Below, in pieces: positions 1-10,020 of a stretch of DNA of 60,000 bases. The stretch covers positions 2,413,001 through 2,473,000 of the forward strand of contig WPIO01000030.1 of the NCBI GenBank assembly GCA_009760855.2. Reading direction: 5' to 3'. Both the position numbers and the translations under genes were made by a program. Within the stretch, counting starts at the first letter, position 1. Each line of letters starts with the position of its first letter. Under the pieces are notes generated by a model that made no database searches, had not been told where the DNA came from, and was given only the letters and a program-made list of their open reading frames with translations. The stretch comes from Cristatella mucedo (Eukaryota; Bryozoa; Phylactolaemata; Cristatellidae).

Positions 1-329
1 CGATGTCTTATTACAATGCTAAGGTGAAAGAGTTGAAGTAAGCTAAAGATTAAAAAATGAACAGTAGTATCTGAATTCGGATTTTCGAATTAGTTTCTTT
101 TACACTGGACAAATAGTAAAAACATAGTTTTTAGTAAGATTATTAACAAGCACACACGAGTGCTTGTTTATGAAGCATTCAGACGAGCTTCACGAACGAG
201 TAATAATTTCTCTTTCGGCTGCATTGCACTGGGTCATCTAGAAATATTCATGCAGTTTCTAAGAAAACAATTTCAAACTGCGAGGTTCCATTGACAAGTG
301 ATTCTCGATATCTCCCTGCACGGATCTGA

Positions 330-560
330 TTACTTATGTACATAGTGACTTTGGGTTTTAGACACCGGAACCTCCCACGTTTGAGAATCCTTGTGCACAT
401 GAACAGCCTCGTACGTGTGAGCAGCCTCGTTCGTGTTAGCAGCCTCGTACGTATGAGCAGCCTCGTACGTGTGAGCAGCCTCGTTCGTGTTAGCAGCCTC
501 GTACGTGTGAGCAGCCTCGTACGTGTGAGCAGCCTCGTTCGTGTTAGTAGCATCCGAATC
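330..560 (-). other. In-frame extension past the TAA stop: hexapeptide repeats, now 3' UTR or decayed tail
   Basis: Read on the minus strand in the frame of exon 561-623, this stretch stays open for 76 codons after the TAA at 561-563 and ends at a second TAA (330-332). It encodes repeated hexapeptides of the forms EAAHTY and EAANTN, then a segment with W-E-V-P-V that aligns with N-E-V-P-V in the tail of the right paralogue (53599-53742). This suggests it was once translated. Whether it is translated now is unknown. Long antisense and sense frames here arise because the repeat unit is a multiple of three. Confidence 0.7.
404..547. repeat. 18-bp tandem repeat, 8 units in an A-B-A pattern
   Basis: Eight back-to-back 18-bp units. 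Two unit types alternate as A B A A B A A B: type A has cctcgtacgtgtgag (one unit with gtatgag) and type B has cctcgttcgtgttag. The order gives a 54-bp higher-order period (B-A-A). The right copy has only a single related stretch (cctcattcgtgtta near 53650), so the array expanded after or during duplication. Each unit is six codons, so copy-number change keeps the frame. Confidence 0.95.
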
Positions 561-623
561 TTACCACCCTGGAGTAAGTGCTCTTGCTGAGACATCGTAA
601 GGAGGATGAGCCGCAATATAGAT
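561..623 (-). CDS. Last coding exon, receptor-like gene, left copy (truncated tail)
   Basis: Reads 20 residues and a TAA stop, ending A-R-A-L-T-P-G-W. The acceptor is the attgtag just above 623, and entry is phase 0, matching the phase-0 exit of exon 1112-1188. It aligns with 53599-53742: the core P-P-Y-D-V-x-A-R-A-x-T-P-G-W is shared. Two differences matter. The PPPY of the right copy is H-P-P-Y here, so the PPxY motif is lost. The codon after G-W is TAA where the right copy has CAA (Gln), so the tail is 27 residues shorter. The role would be the C-terminal cytoplasmic tail. Whether this copy is expressed or a pseudogene is unknown. Confidence 0.6.
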   Translation of the reverse strand: MYIAAHPPYDVSARALTPGW

Positions 624-1111
624 CTACAATATCGATGCAAACTAGTTTAGCACTACACAGAATATTCGTTGAGTGGCGTGTCAAAAAGCTGTAGATAAAC
701 TCTAGTGTTTAACTTGCGATCTGGTGAATATAAAATCTTGCAAATAATAGGTATTAAATAGATTTACTATGTTTTTAATTAGGAATTAACCAGACTCGTG
801 TACACGCAAATATTTCATAGTACATGTGAGAAAATGTATCTGAACATTGCTTTAAAAACAATGTTATTAAACAGCAATTTTTTTAGGTAGCTTAAATAAA
901 TACTGAACAGTTTAACAGTGTTTGGCAAATTTTTCCGAACGCAAAAGTTTGCCATGAATGTATTGAATGTTAAACGCCAATGAAACGATTAGGGTTATGG
1001 GAATACGCCATAACAGTTATGCAAATATGCCATTTAATGTGTAACAAAAACTTAACGAAATATGTCAATTCAATAATCTACAGTGAGTGAAAAATTATTC
1101 AGTATAATTAC
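624..1111 (-). other. Intron, left receptor gene
   Basis: AT-rich intron bounded by gtaatt (below 1112) and attgtag (above 623). It aligns loosely with 53743-54204. I see no further coding signal. Confidence 0.6.
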
Positions 1112-1188
1112 CCGGGGTGAATCATTTCCTCGGCATTCAGTAGTGTTTCCTATTGGAATTGGCCATATTGCATGAGAGGCCGTGTTAC
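1112..1188 (-). CDS. Cytoplasmic exon (77 bp), receptor-like gene, left copy
   Basis: Acceptor ggtttacag above 1188 and donor gtaattat below 1112. Phase 1 in, phase 0 out. It encodes about 26 residues including A-I-W-P-I-P-I-G-N-T. The right copy (54205-54281) has the same length, phase and splice sites, and the related residues T-I-W-S-M-P-I-A-N-T. Equal length with several amino-acid changes but no stop in either copy argues for a real exon. It sits between the transmembrane exon and the last exon, so it is predicted to lie in the cytoplasm. No known domain is recognised. Confidence 0.65.
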
Positions 1189-4100
1189 CTGTAAACCGAT
1201 CAAAAGAATAAATCAGTGTTAGTTAAATATAATTTGATTCGAATACATTTTTCTTGTTTGTATCTACAACGAAAATAATACAATTAAACTTGTAGCATTA
1301 GTGAAATGACACAGCTGTACAACTGATGATGATTAGTAACAAGTTTTATAAACTCGTGCAAGGCATTCGATGCGAAACAAGTTAGAAATTTATTGATTAG
1401 TTAGGCAAGCTATGTGATACATGCGAAAAATTAAATGATTCTTAAAGTTTCGGAGCACTAAATCATTTCTAGATAGCTTTTTATTATGAATTACTGCATT
1501 AGTTTTAGTTTGTCTTTAGTGTAATAAATTGCTGCAACATCAGCAGTAAAAATAAAACTGTACATAATATTGGAGTTTAATTTAACGAACTGTAGTACAG
1601 ATTAATAGAGAGACATGAAGAAAGTAAAATCATTCCTCAAATACCTGAGGAATGCGCAAAATATCTTGAAAGAAACTATTTGGGAGTTTTAAATTGCATC
1701 GAAGTCCATATATTTATAAGGAAAGCTATTCTTAAAAATTTTATGTATGGCGAATTCAGAAATCTGGCCACTTTTGATCTAGAGACAGCAGGTTTTCTAA
1801 AGTAACTTTTAAAGAGGTCCATCAGCCATGATCTATTTAGAATTTCAAAGGTGCTTGTTTATCAGGAAGTGGTTACTTTCTAACTTTAACCAGTTTACTT
1901 GAACTCCCACAATACAATACAGCTTCAGCTGCTTTATCGTTCATTTCTATTAGCTTTCCTTGTCTTTAGAATGCCTAGATATTCAAAGATTTCACGCAAG
2001 CAGGTAGTTCTAAAAGTGGATCACATTTACGAATTTTAAAATCCTTAAAACCGTAGTTTTTATCGCATTCATTTAGGTATATGTGCTTGCAGCTATCTAA
2101 GCCAAAAAGCAAGGCAAATCGGAAATTGAAAGACCTATCTGCATTTATTTGTCTCTCAATGCTAAATAATAAAAAACCAGGTCAATGCAAGTGTATCGGT
2201 AGGCTGCTTTCCTTAAACAGTTTAAAATTTTGACAATTGCACGAAAATAAAGATTTTTAATGGTTTAACTGTGTTGATGCTTCCTTATCTGACATGCATC
2301 ATAAGCTAACTTGAATGTAAAACTGAACAATAAACACTACATGTAGTAGTGCCTTGCTTGCATAGTAAGTAAAAGAACTATATATAAGTAAAGTCCCTGC
2401 TAAACGGACCTTGGGATGGTGACTGGCTCGGTATAAAGCTTGGGCAAGCCTGGCTAAGCCATGCATCATCGTTCTTGAGCCAGCAGGCTGAAGTGACCAG
2501 GAAGTCTAATGGTGACATGTCAGTGAGACCTGTGGCTAGTCACAAGTATTGAACAATTTCTTCGTAAGCATGCAATATCCGACATATAATTGGGGTCGGT
2601 GAGTCGCGGAAGAATACTTTTAGCATAGAAATATAAAAATGATAAGTCAATTGTAAATAGAAAAGTAGATCACCCTGAATATGTCTCGTGATCACAGATA
2701 AATGTTACCCTGCTCTGTCGAAAAATGAAGTAGGTGAAACATAATGGCGCACTGAGAAACTCTAGTTGCTGCAAAGATGGCAGAGTATTAATCTAAGCAG
2801 GAGTGTGCTAAAAATTTGAATGATTCAAATGCGATTACAACGCGAACTGTGATTCTTATCTTTCTTAAAGAAATATACTGGTACTTGGGCTCTTAGTGTT
2901 GATATTACTTGAATTTTAAATACTTGATGCTCAAGTTATTTTTAAAACCACTCATTTTTGTCTGTGGATGTCCTGAATTATTCTAATTTCGACTTGCCAG
3001 CGAAACCGCATAAATCAGTAAAAATTACCCAGGGTTTAATAAAATGATGTCTGCAGTTGTTTCCTATTTTCTGTTTGCATATACTATTCAGAAAACTGGT
3101 ATCACATGTTCATAGCAAGTTACCTAAAGTTCCATATATCTCGGTGGTGTTATTTTAATAACGATACCTTCCCAGATGACTAGCTTGAGATATTTGCATG
3201 GCACTATTGTGGCCACGTGACAACCTGCACTTCGTGCTTTGTATTTATTGAACGTGATGCCATTTACTTAGCAAACGAAAAATCTTGGCTGCGATAATAA
3301 CAAACTATTAGCATTCATCCACCAAGAGTCGCAAAAAAATAAACTATGCTCTAGAAGGCTTATCCAAACATCAGGTAAGGCAGTAGGTGTGTCACATGAA
3401 TGCATGAAAATTAAAATTGCTGAGATTTTGGGTCAATTTTCTGTCAAATATTTCATTTCATCTAAGAATGTGCATTGTCTCACTCACATTTAACAAAAAG
3501 GCTCAGCATGCCTTCTACCCATGGGTAAGCGTTTGCTCGTGACGCTGTGGTAGCATCTGATCAAGGTCCACACACTCACAGAATTTACGTACCCGCAAAA
3601 ACTTCTTAAAATGTCTATCCCATACCTGTTGAAACTGTCAGAAATAGCTTAAAGCTGCATTAGAGAAAGTATTAGCCTTACTGGCTGCTGAGCCTGCTCA
3701 ACTATCCGGTGATAATGTTCCTAATGATTATGCAGAAACACATTTATAAAATGTTATTGCCAAAATCACCAGAATCGTAGTTTTATGAACCAAGGTTAGC
3801 TTAAATTTGTTTCGTGTAGCCTACTATTCAAATATGGTGAATCGCCATGAATGAGAGTTTTTTCAATCGGGGTTTCTAATATTTAGTTATGCAATTTAGG
3901 TAAGTTACGCAATCGCCAGTAGCAATCATACTTTCTTTTTGTACAGAAGTTAACAAATTCCGTGGAAAATGGCTGGGCATTCAAAAAGGCCAGCATTCCA
4001 ATTTGCAGGCAACTGTAAAACTTTGAGATGATCGAGCTTCCATAATCAGGACTTTAGCATTCATATGCCTAAGCATGGATTAAGTTATTTACGAGGGCTC

Positions 4101-4206
4101 TGACTATGACTCATCGAAAAATGCCAATATAATGAAACTAGATTATGGCGATACTTCGTCTATTGCGATCCACTAAGCACTTATTAATTGTTTCACTGTC
4201 GGCTAA
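1189..4206 (-). other. Intron, left receptor gene (first part)
   Basis: AT-rich and collinear with 54282-57369. It contains a 35-bp stretch (3218-3252) identical in the right copy and a better-than-average block at about 3520-3600. I found no exon with consistent splice sites in both copies. Confidence 0.55.
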
Positions 4207-4259
4207 CTCTCTCTTTCTCTCTCACTCTCTTTTTCTCTCTCACTCTCTCTTTCTCTCTC

Positions 4260-4291
<32 letters not shown>

Positions 4292-4292
4292 C
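4207..4292. repeat. Interrupted TC microsatellite
   Basis: TC-rich run broken by tttctctctcac-type interruptions. It occupies the same place as the pure TC run at 57370-57486 in the right copy. Confidence 0.95.
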
Positions 4293-5256
4293 CTGACCTG
4301 CTGTCGCACAATAGTTCTCTTTTCTCCAGTAGATTGTTCAGGGCTCTGATTTCTCCTTTTTTAAACGTTATCTTACTTTAATCGGATGCATCTGTGCTGC
4401 AGAGTTTTTATCATTCCTTGGTATGATTTAGTTTTGGTATATCTTATCCCACTCTCATCCATTTCATCTATTCTGCACGTTGTTGATGACTTCCTTTACA
4501 CTGTTTATTTTCAGTAACGCATTTCCTATCACTGTTATTCTTTTGCAATAAACAAGTTAAGAATTCAGCATAGTGAACCTAGGAAGCGGAATCCTGCTGT
4601 TAACAGCTGTAGGCCTTCCTGCGAGTCTGCAAAGCAGGCTAATGCTCGTCAATTCAACTTGAATTATTATCAATATAAGTCTCTGAGCGGTCAGTGATAT
4701 GCAAGAAAAGTTACATAACGCTTGGTCTTACAAGCTAGACCAAAGTATATATTACCACACGTCCTTTTAACGTTGTTCCTTGAAAATAGTAATAAGGATA
4801 ATTTACTCTTTGAAAAGTAGTTAGCATCAAAAGAGTTAAACACGTAAATCTATGTTAGTTGTTTTTTATTCGAATTTTCTTATCTATTTCTTTCCAGTGG
4901 ATGAAGTATTTGTGCTTCTTATTTTCAAGCATTTTAAAGTAATTAATATGAATTTTAAGCTAGTCATTTTTCAATTTTCTATGTAAATACGCACGTTTTC
5001 TTATTTAAATCAAAGCTAGCATAGTTATTTTCACTTCCTATAGATTTATATTTGCCGCCTGAGCTACATTGCACTAACGAATTTGGATAAATTCATTTTC
5101 TAATTAATCACAATTAAAAAAACATTTCCTCACAAATGCAGCTAAATTTAAGAAGATGGGGTATGCGCAAGCCGCTAACGAGACCGAAACTGGCTAACTT
5201 TGACGACTGCAAAAGCATGTAAAGTCTCCTTTCATTTTTTTTAAACTTTAAATTAC
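4293..5256 (-). other. Intron, left receptor gene (second part)
   Basis: Continuation of the intron ending at the donor gtaattta below 5257. It is collinear with 57487-58432. No coding signal seen. Confidence 0.5.
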
Positions 5257-5403
5257 CATTGCGATACTGAAAAACCACAGCTGCTGAGGTAGATTGTACA
5301 TTTCTTGGACAAAACCTTCGACAAGCAAAAACTAATATGCTGACGATCAAAGATAATCCAGTAACACTTCCGATGACAGCACCAATTGTGGGTCGGAAAT
5401 TGA
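5257..5403 (-). CDS. Transmembrane exon, receptor-like gene, left copy
   Basis: Acceptor ttactttcag above 5403 and donor gtaattta below 5257. Phase 1 in and out, 147 bp. It encodes a short extracellular stub, a hydrophobic helix (I-G-A-V-I-G-S-V-T-G-L-S-L-I-V-S-I-L-V-F) and a basic stop-transfer A-C-R-R-F. A cytoplasmic juxtamembrane stretch follows with P-R-N-V-Q-S-T-S-A-A and F-Q-Y-R-N. The right copy (58433-58579) has identical length and phases and nearly the same juxtamembrane region. The arrangement is that of a type I single-pass protein. The symmetric 1-1 phase also matches the LDLa exon at 23751-23903. No intracellular catalytic domain is seen. Confidence 0.75.
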
Positions 5404-5885
5404 CTGAAAGTAATAAAAATTTGCAATAATATTACAAAGGCAGTGTATATTATTGAAAAAGGCAATTAATTTATAGAACAGTCACTAATAATGACTTGTT
5501 AAGGTTCTTTAAATCACAAAACAAGGTGCTGTGACAATACTATGCGAGTGCATGGAGGTAGGCTGGAATTCGGACTACATGAAATAAAGTCACATACGAG
5601 GCTAGGGCTTATTATCTGCATTATCAGGTTGCATTTAGATTTTAATTTCTTGAGTATCTAAGCCTGGTGCGTAATGTGCTGAGAATTTTAGGTCTTAGCA
5701 AAATCAAACCTTGAAAGGTGCGAAATAGTCCATAAAAAATACAGACGGCTCCTACGAATAAGAACCTAATTTATGAAGAACGTAAAACTAGGATCTTGTG
5801 GCAATATTTCTATTCTATTGCAAATAACAATGGATAATGCTTAACAAATTAACTTAAAATATGGAGGTACTTCCAGTTTGCCTAT
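5404..5885 (-). other. Intron upstream of the transmembrane exon, left copy
   Basis: AT-rich and collinear with about 58580-59100. I see no exon here. The gene's next upstream exon is not identified in the immediate flank. Confidence 0.5.
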
Positions 5886-6002
5886 AATAATTATAATAGT
5901 AATAATTTCGATAATGCACCCTCGGAGAACTAAATCTCTTTCTAGACACTTTACATTTGCTCCAAGGAAAGTATGGTTGATTGGTTAGTGGTAGCATAAT
6001 CA
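5886..6002 (-). mobile_element. LINE A 3' stub shared by both duplicate copies
   Basis: Contains the family A 3' end in reverse: an aat-type simple repeat, then the ccctcggagaac...ctttctag signature. The same stub lies at about 59105-59190 in the right copy, so it inserted before the duplication. Confidence 0.75.
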
Positions 6003-6405
6003 ATAAATAAAAGGAAAACAAGACAAAACCAATTGCACCACGTATTCGCACTTAACGAATGCTCTTTGAACGATATGACTGAGTAATGTTCGGATGTTTA
6101 TTTCAGCTATAAAGGTGTGCATATCTTTCAATGTAAAATCCATTATTAAAGCAAAACGAATAACGAACTTGAGTGTTCCTATCACTATTAGTTATTAGAG
6201 GCTTGAAAAAAATAGTCACCAGTTCGGGAAACACGTCACATTTTCCTGTACATTATTTATTTTCCAAAAATCATTTTTGCTATCGTATTTACAATACCCA
6301 TATATTTACAGCGTATAGTTTCTAAAGCTATCCAATTTTGAAATTCCATATAATAACTTACTTTATTATATGGTCGAATTCATTCGCAGCGGGTTTAAGG
6401 GCTAA
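6003..6405 (-). other. Intronic or flanking DNA, left copy
   Basis: Collinear with about 59190-59597. No gene seen. Confidence 0.4.
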
Positions 6406-6968
6406 TAATAATAAGAAGAATCCACTTGATAAAGCTCCCTCAGAGAACTCGATCTCTCTCTAGGCGCTTTACAGTTGCTCCAAAGGGAGATGCAATTGAA
6501 TTGTGAGTAATATCATGCTCGATAAGCAAACACAATGAATAACATGGTTAGGGGTGACAAGCACAGGGTCAGCATGAAAATGTGGTTAGAGGCAGCATGC
6601 ACAGTGTCAGCACGCATATGCACAAAAAGGACGAATCACATGGACCCACTAAAAGCTGTCCTAAATAGGTGTTTTTAAGTTCTTCGTCAGCGTGGTCGTC
6701 AGTGGATGTTCTGATGCAAGTCGGGAGGGAGTTCCGGGCTTTGGGAGCATACGAACTAAATGCACGGTCTCCAATGGATTTGAGGTTTGTACGATTTATT
6801 GCTTGACTGCTGGATTCCGAAAAGTGGGTGGTACGATGCTTGGCCTGATGGTGGAGTATATTTGAGAGACAGGCTGGAGCCATAGAATGAAGTGACCTAA
6901 AAGTGAGAGACAAAACCTTGAAGTCAGTCAGTTGCTGGACTGGTAGCCAGTGCAGGTCAGCAAGAAGT
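6406..6968 (-). mobile_element. LINE A insertion, 5'-truncated, with target site duplication
   Basis: Minus-strand frames read the end of the family A RT protein (F-R-S-L-H-S-M-A-P-A; N-L-K-S-I-G-D-R-A-F-S), followed by the hairpin and taa-type tail. It is flanked by ggctaa at 6400-6405 and 6969-6974. The right duplicate has an uninterrupted gggctaactg at 59591-59600, that is, the empty site. The insertion is therefore younger than the segmental duplication. It is too short and broken to be active. Confidence 0.85.
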
Positions 6969-8189
6969 GGCTAACTGAGGACATCAGAGCAGCCGTCAGT
7001 GAGAATAGCAACAGGGGCACCATCCAGCTCCGCCTTTCATGCCTATTATCAATTTTTCTGTGGCCTTTAAATTGCATTCGTTAATTTAACTCACTCAGCT
7101 GCATTCGATGATGGCGTTCCACTAGCTAGTGAAGCCAATGTGTGAATTGGTAGAGAATTGGTCGGAAACTGACAATTTGTTTCAGCATTAATTTCCAAGT
7201 TCCTTTATGTACTAATTCTGTACCCCTTTAGATCTCAGACAAATCAACTCAAATCAACTTATCTTACTATCAAGCCAACTATAAACCCAGAGGTTAACAT
7301 AAAGGCTCATAATTAAAAGCTTTCAGAATAAAATAAACGTAAAAACGGGCTGCATACGTTTTAAACAGGCTCTGCCAGCGATATTTAAGCTAAAACGATC
7401 TGAATGTCCCAAATATTCCCGAAAGTAATATAGCAAGATGATACCCGGCTATGCTCTTTTTTCCATACTCCAAGAATCAAAACTTGCAAACTTGAGCAAC
7501 TTTTTCATCTCCAATCATTACCAGATTAAAGTTGTTTGCTGTCACCTCATCTCAAACATCAACATCCATAAACAAATCACTGATAAAGAGCTACATTCTT
7601 ACTGTGAAATATAAACCCACCATGGCGTTGCTCTTTCACATTTGGCTAAAGTGCTGAAGTCTTAACCTTCTCCTGCTCTCTCGTTCTCTGTGTACGAACA
7701 ATTATTTGCTACACTCTTCATCATATAGAAAGCTAGACATATATACTATGGCCTAAACTATGGACTAAACTACTCAACTCCAAAAGAATTACACAATGAC
7801 ATCATTTCTCAAGCTACCGCCTGCAGCAAATCATTTCTCGGTATCCAGAGATACTAGCTTTATGTAGCTCATCGTCTCTGCAGCCCGCCTGGCTCAGCTA
7901 TGCTTCTGACCTACGATTCATTGTGTTAGACAGAGTCTTTTGTCTACGTGTACATAACATAAATCGGTTTGGCATTTTGTGTATCCAGTGAACTCTTTAC
8001 TACATGTTGTATCTCTCTCTGCATGTCCACGAAGGTATAAGACTGCGGGATTGTAACACAGGAGAGTTTTTTGTAGCTCATTCAAAGCCTACGGAGACTT
8101 TGTTACTCATTTGGCTGCGGAAAAAAACATCCTACATCACACAAAACAAAGAGATATTGTGAAGCATTGCTAAGATGTGATGGCAGTTG
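6969..8189. other. AT-rich DNA, end of the alignable left duplicate and beyond
   Basis: Up to about 7397 it aligns with the last bases of the window. From there to 8189 I see no gene. Some TC-rich stretches near 7850-7960 vaguely recall the family B 3' end, but not well enough to call. Confidence 0.4.
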
Positions 8190-8595
8190 AGGTATTAGCA
8201 CCTCAGCTTATCTGGAAAGGACGTGTAACAGTCGGCAGCAGGAGTTTAGATGTTGTTGTTTCAGAATTTTTGAATCGAAATCCACAGTCTAGGACCACCA
8301 GAGTAAAACCTTCTGCGGCCAAAATTCGTTAAGCGAAGGAATAGATCAGCTAATTTATTGTTTGGATCAAAATGCACGAGGAAGATGAAAACTGCGTTGC
8401 AGCTAATTTAGGTATAAAGGAGCCAAGCCACGGTTGGCTTCGCGGCTCAGCATCACAACTATATGCTGTATCAGTTGATCAGCCGTCAGATATCCGAGCG
8501 CAATCAGCAAACGAGACGACGCACGGTTAAACCTCCTGGGCTTGGAAACTAGTCTTCCAGACATCGTATCACCAGCTGCAATCACCTAGCATTTT
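8190..8595 (-). mobile_element. LINE B 3' fragment, decayed
   Basis: The reverse complement aligns by eye with the family B 3' region at about 41230-41560: landmarks ccacagtctaggacc, cagctaatttattgt and aaggagcca. No intact frame. Confidence 0.7.
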
Positions 8596-9049
8596 TGTAA
8601 GGATGCAAAGCCAAATATAACTTCAATAATATAGCTGAGAGATCTAGTCCAATCTTGTTTCACCTTCCTGCACAAGCCACAATAGGGCACTCCTGGAGCT
8701 CCTATATTAAACCAGTGAGTATGAATCTATTCATTCCAACTTCATTTCAACTAATCCAAACCCCATGAAAAAGTATTCATACTGCGCCTCCACAGCCACA
8801 ATCAATAAAACTACCATACAGTCCGGGTAATAGGCCGTTATCAGGACCAAAAAAGTCACATTTTTCGTAGCATGTGCGAAGCCAATGATAGTTGTGCAGT
8901 ATGCAGAAGAAAAGGTTTCAGTCGGGTACAGTCCAATCAATGGTAATAAATATTTATTTTGTCCACTGGCATTTATGAAATACTTGCTATTATACTCATT
9001 TTTTAAAGGACACATTACAATTGTAAGATTTATTACTACGTTCACTTTG

Positions 9050-9190
9050 AACAGGATCGATTCTGAATTTAATGCTGTGACTCCTTATACTGACCTGCAG
9101 GATATTAGGTTTTTAACGTTCTGTAGTGCTTTCATCTAAATATTTGCATACTCAGCTGCTAATGTGGTTCTGAAGTGATTCGTCGTAGTA
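9050..9190 (+). repeat. Local duplicate pair, unit 1
   Basis: Shares an anchored similarity with about 9853-10015: aggatcRattctgaatttRatgctgtgact near the start and act(c/g)agctgctaatgtgg-like sequence near the end. In frame it reads I-D-S-E-F-N-A-V-T, against I-N-S-E-F-D-A-V-T in unit 2. It could be a duplicated exon or part of an unidentified repeat; I cannot assign it. Confidence 0.5.
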
Positions 9191-9349
9191 ATAGTGGTCA
9201 TAGTCAGTTGTATTAAATATGTATTTTTTACTCCGACCTTTAAGCAAAACTTGTCATTATATTGATATCTTCAAGTGCAGGTTACCATAAAGCTGGAAGG
9301 TTAGTTTTCAATTCCAGAGGTTTGACCGTGTGTCTCTTTAGCTTAAAGA

Positions 9350-9835
9350 GCTAGGGTGGCTGTCGGTTGATCGACGGATGCAGAGAAAGTTCTTACGCTA
9401 ACCCACAAGGCCCGCCACAGCTTCGTTCCTTCGTACCTGGCTGAACTGCTGCACCAGTTTCAACCTCTACGAGCGCTCAGGTTCTGTGTGGAAAATAAAT
9501 TAGCTGTTCCGTGTTTCCACTTAAATATTGTTAGATTGTACTGAAGCTTTAGCTCAGCACGTTCCAGACTGGGGAACTCACTTCCACGATTCATACGCAA
9601 CGACAACAAACCCGACTTTCCTGCTGCCGATTGTGGCTCATTCTTTCCAGTGGTACTGAGCTGCTACTTCCAGGCTACTCACTACTTCAACTGCCCTCCT
9701 TCGTCTGGTTAGCTACCGAATGCGTACCGAAAGCCGCTTAGGCTGTGGGTGGGCTATATAAAAATCTCCTGCCTAACAACCGCATAGTCTTTATGGCTTT
9801 GGGGAGTTACAGACGGTGATGCAATGCTACAATGT
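9350..9835 (+). mobile_element. LINE B 3' fragment
   Basis: Matches the family B 3' end (about 41280-41770): tggctgaactgctgcaccagtttcaacc, the block with agctttagctc, and the terminal gtctttatggctttggggag. It is frameshifted throughout. It lies between the two local repeat units. Confidence 0.85.
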
Positions 9836-9852
9836 ATTACCTCTTTCTTCTT

Positions 9853-10020
9853 AAGCAGGATCAATTCTGAATTTGATGCTGTGACTACTGGTTCTGACAT
9901 GCATGGTATTATGATGGTATTGTATGGTTTTGAATTATCTGCAGAGCTTTTATCCGAAGGCGTACATACTGAGATGCTAATGTGGTCTGAAAGTGGCAGG
10001 GATTATAGGCTAGTAGATAG
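9853..10020 (+). repeat. Local duplicate pair, unit 2
   Basis: Partner of 9050-9190. It is preceded by a pyrimidine-rich ttcttcttaagcag and followed by atg-gtatta, which could serve as splice sites, but phase and product are unknown. Confidence 0.45.

Larger units (their letters stand above)
145..7400. repeat. Segmental duplication, left copy (direct orientation)
   Basis: Collinear by eye with about 53440-60000. The landmarks occur in the same order: last exon, 77-bp exon, conserved 35-bp intronic block, TC microsatellite, transmembrane exon, a LINE A stub, and unique DNA up to where the window cuts the right copy (about position 7397 here). By my count the transmembrane exons differ at 28 of 147 bases, so the duplication is old. 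The left copy carries a later LINE insertion (6406-6968) that is absent on the right. The lower edge is uncertain. Confidence 0.85.

Noticed and set aside
248-640. 130-codon minus frame and 84-codon plus frame with L-L-T-R-T-R and S-L-V-R-V-S repeats
   Set aside because: Both are other-frame readings of the 18-bp array; the frame supported by splice sites and the paralogue is a different one.
2430-2530. Possible exon conserved in both duplicates (C-W-L-K-N-x-x-A-W-L-x-Q-A-C-P, minus; partner near 55540-55620)
   Set aside because: Acceptor-like cttcag/ctacag are present, but no donor is shared between copies and the phase would not fit a cytoplasmic exon between its neighbours. General similarity of the duplicates may explain it.
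8731-9045. Minus frame of 104 codons, and an overlapping cysteine-rich frame with C-Y-E-K-C-D and D-C-G-C-G-G
   Set aside because: The cysteine-rich stretch looked like an ectodomain piece, but no splice acceptor fits its frame and a stop follows at once.
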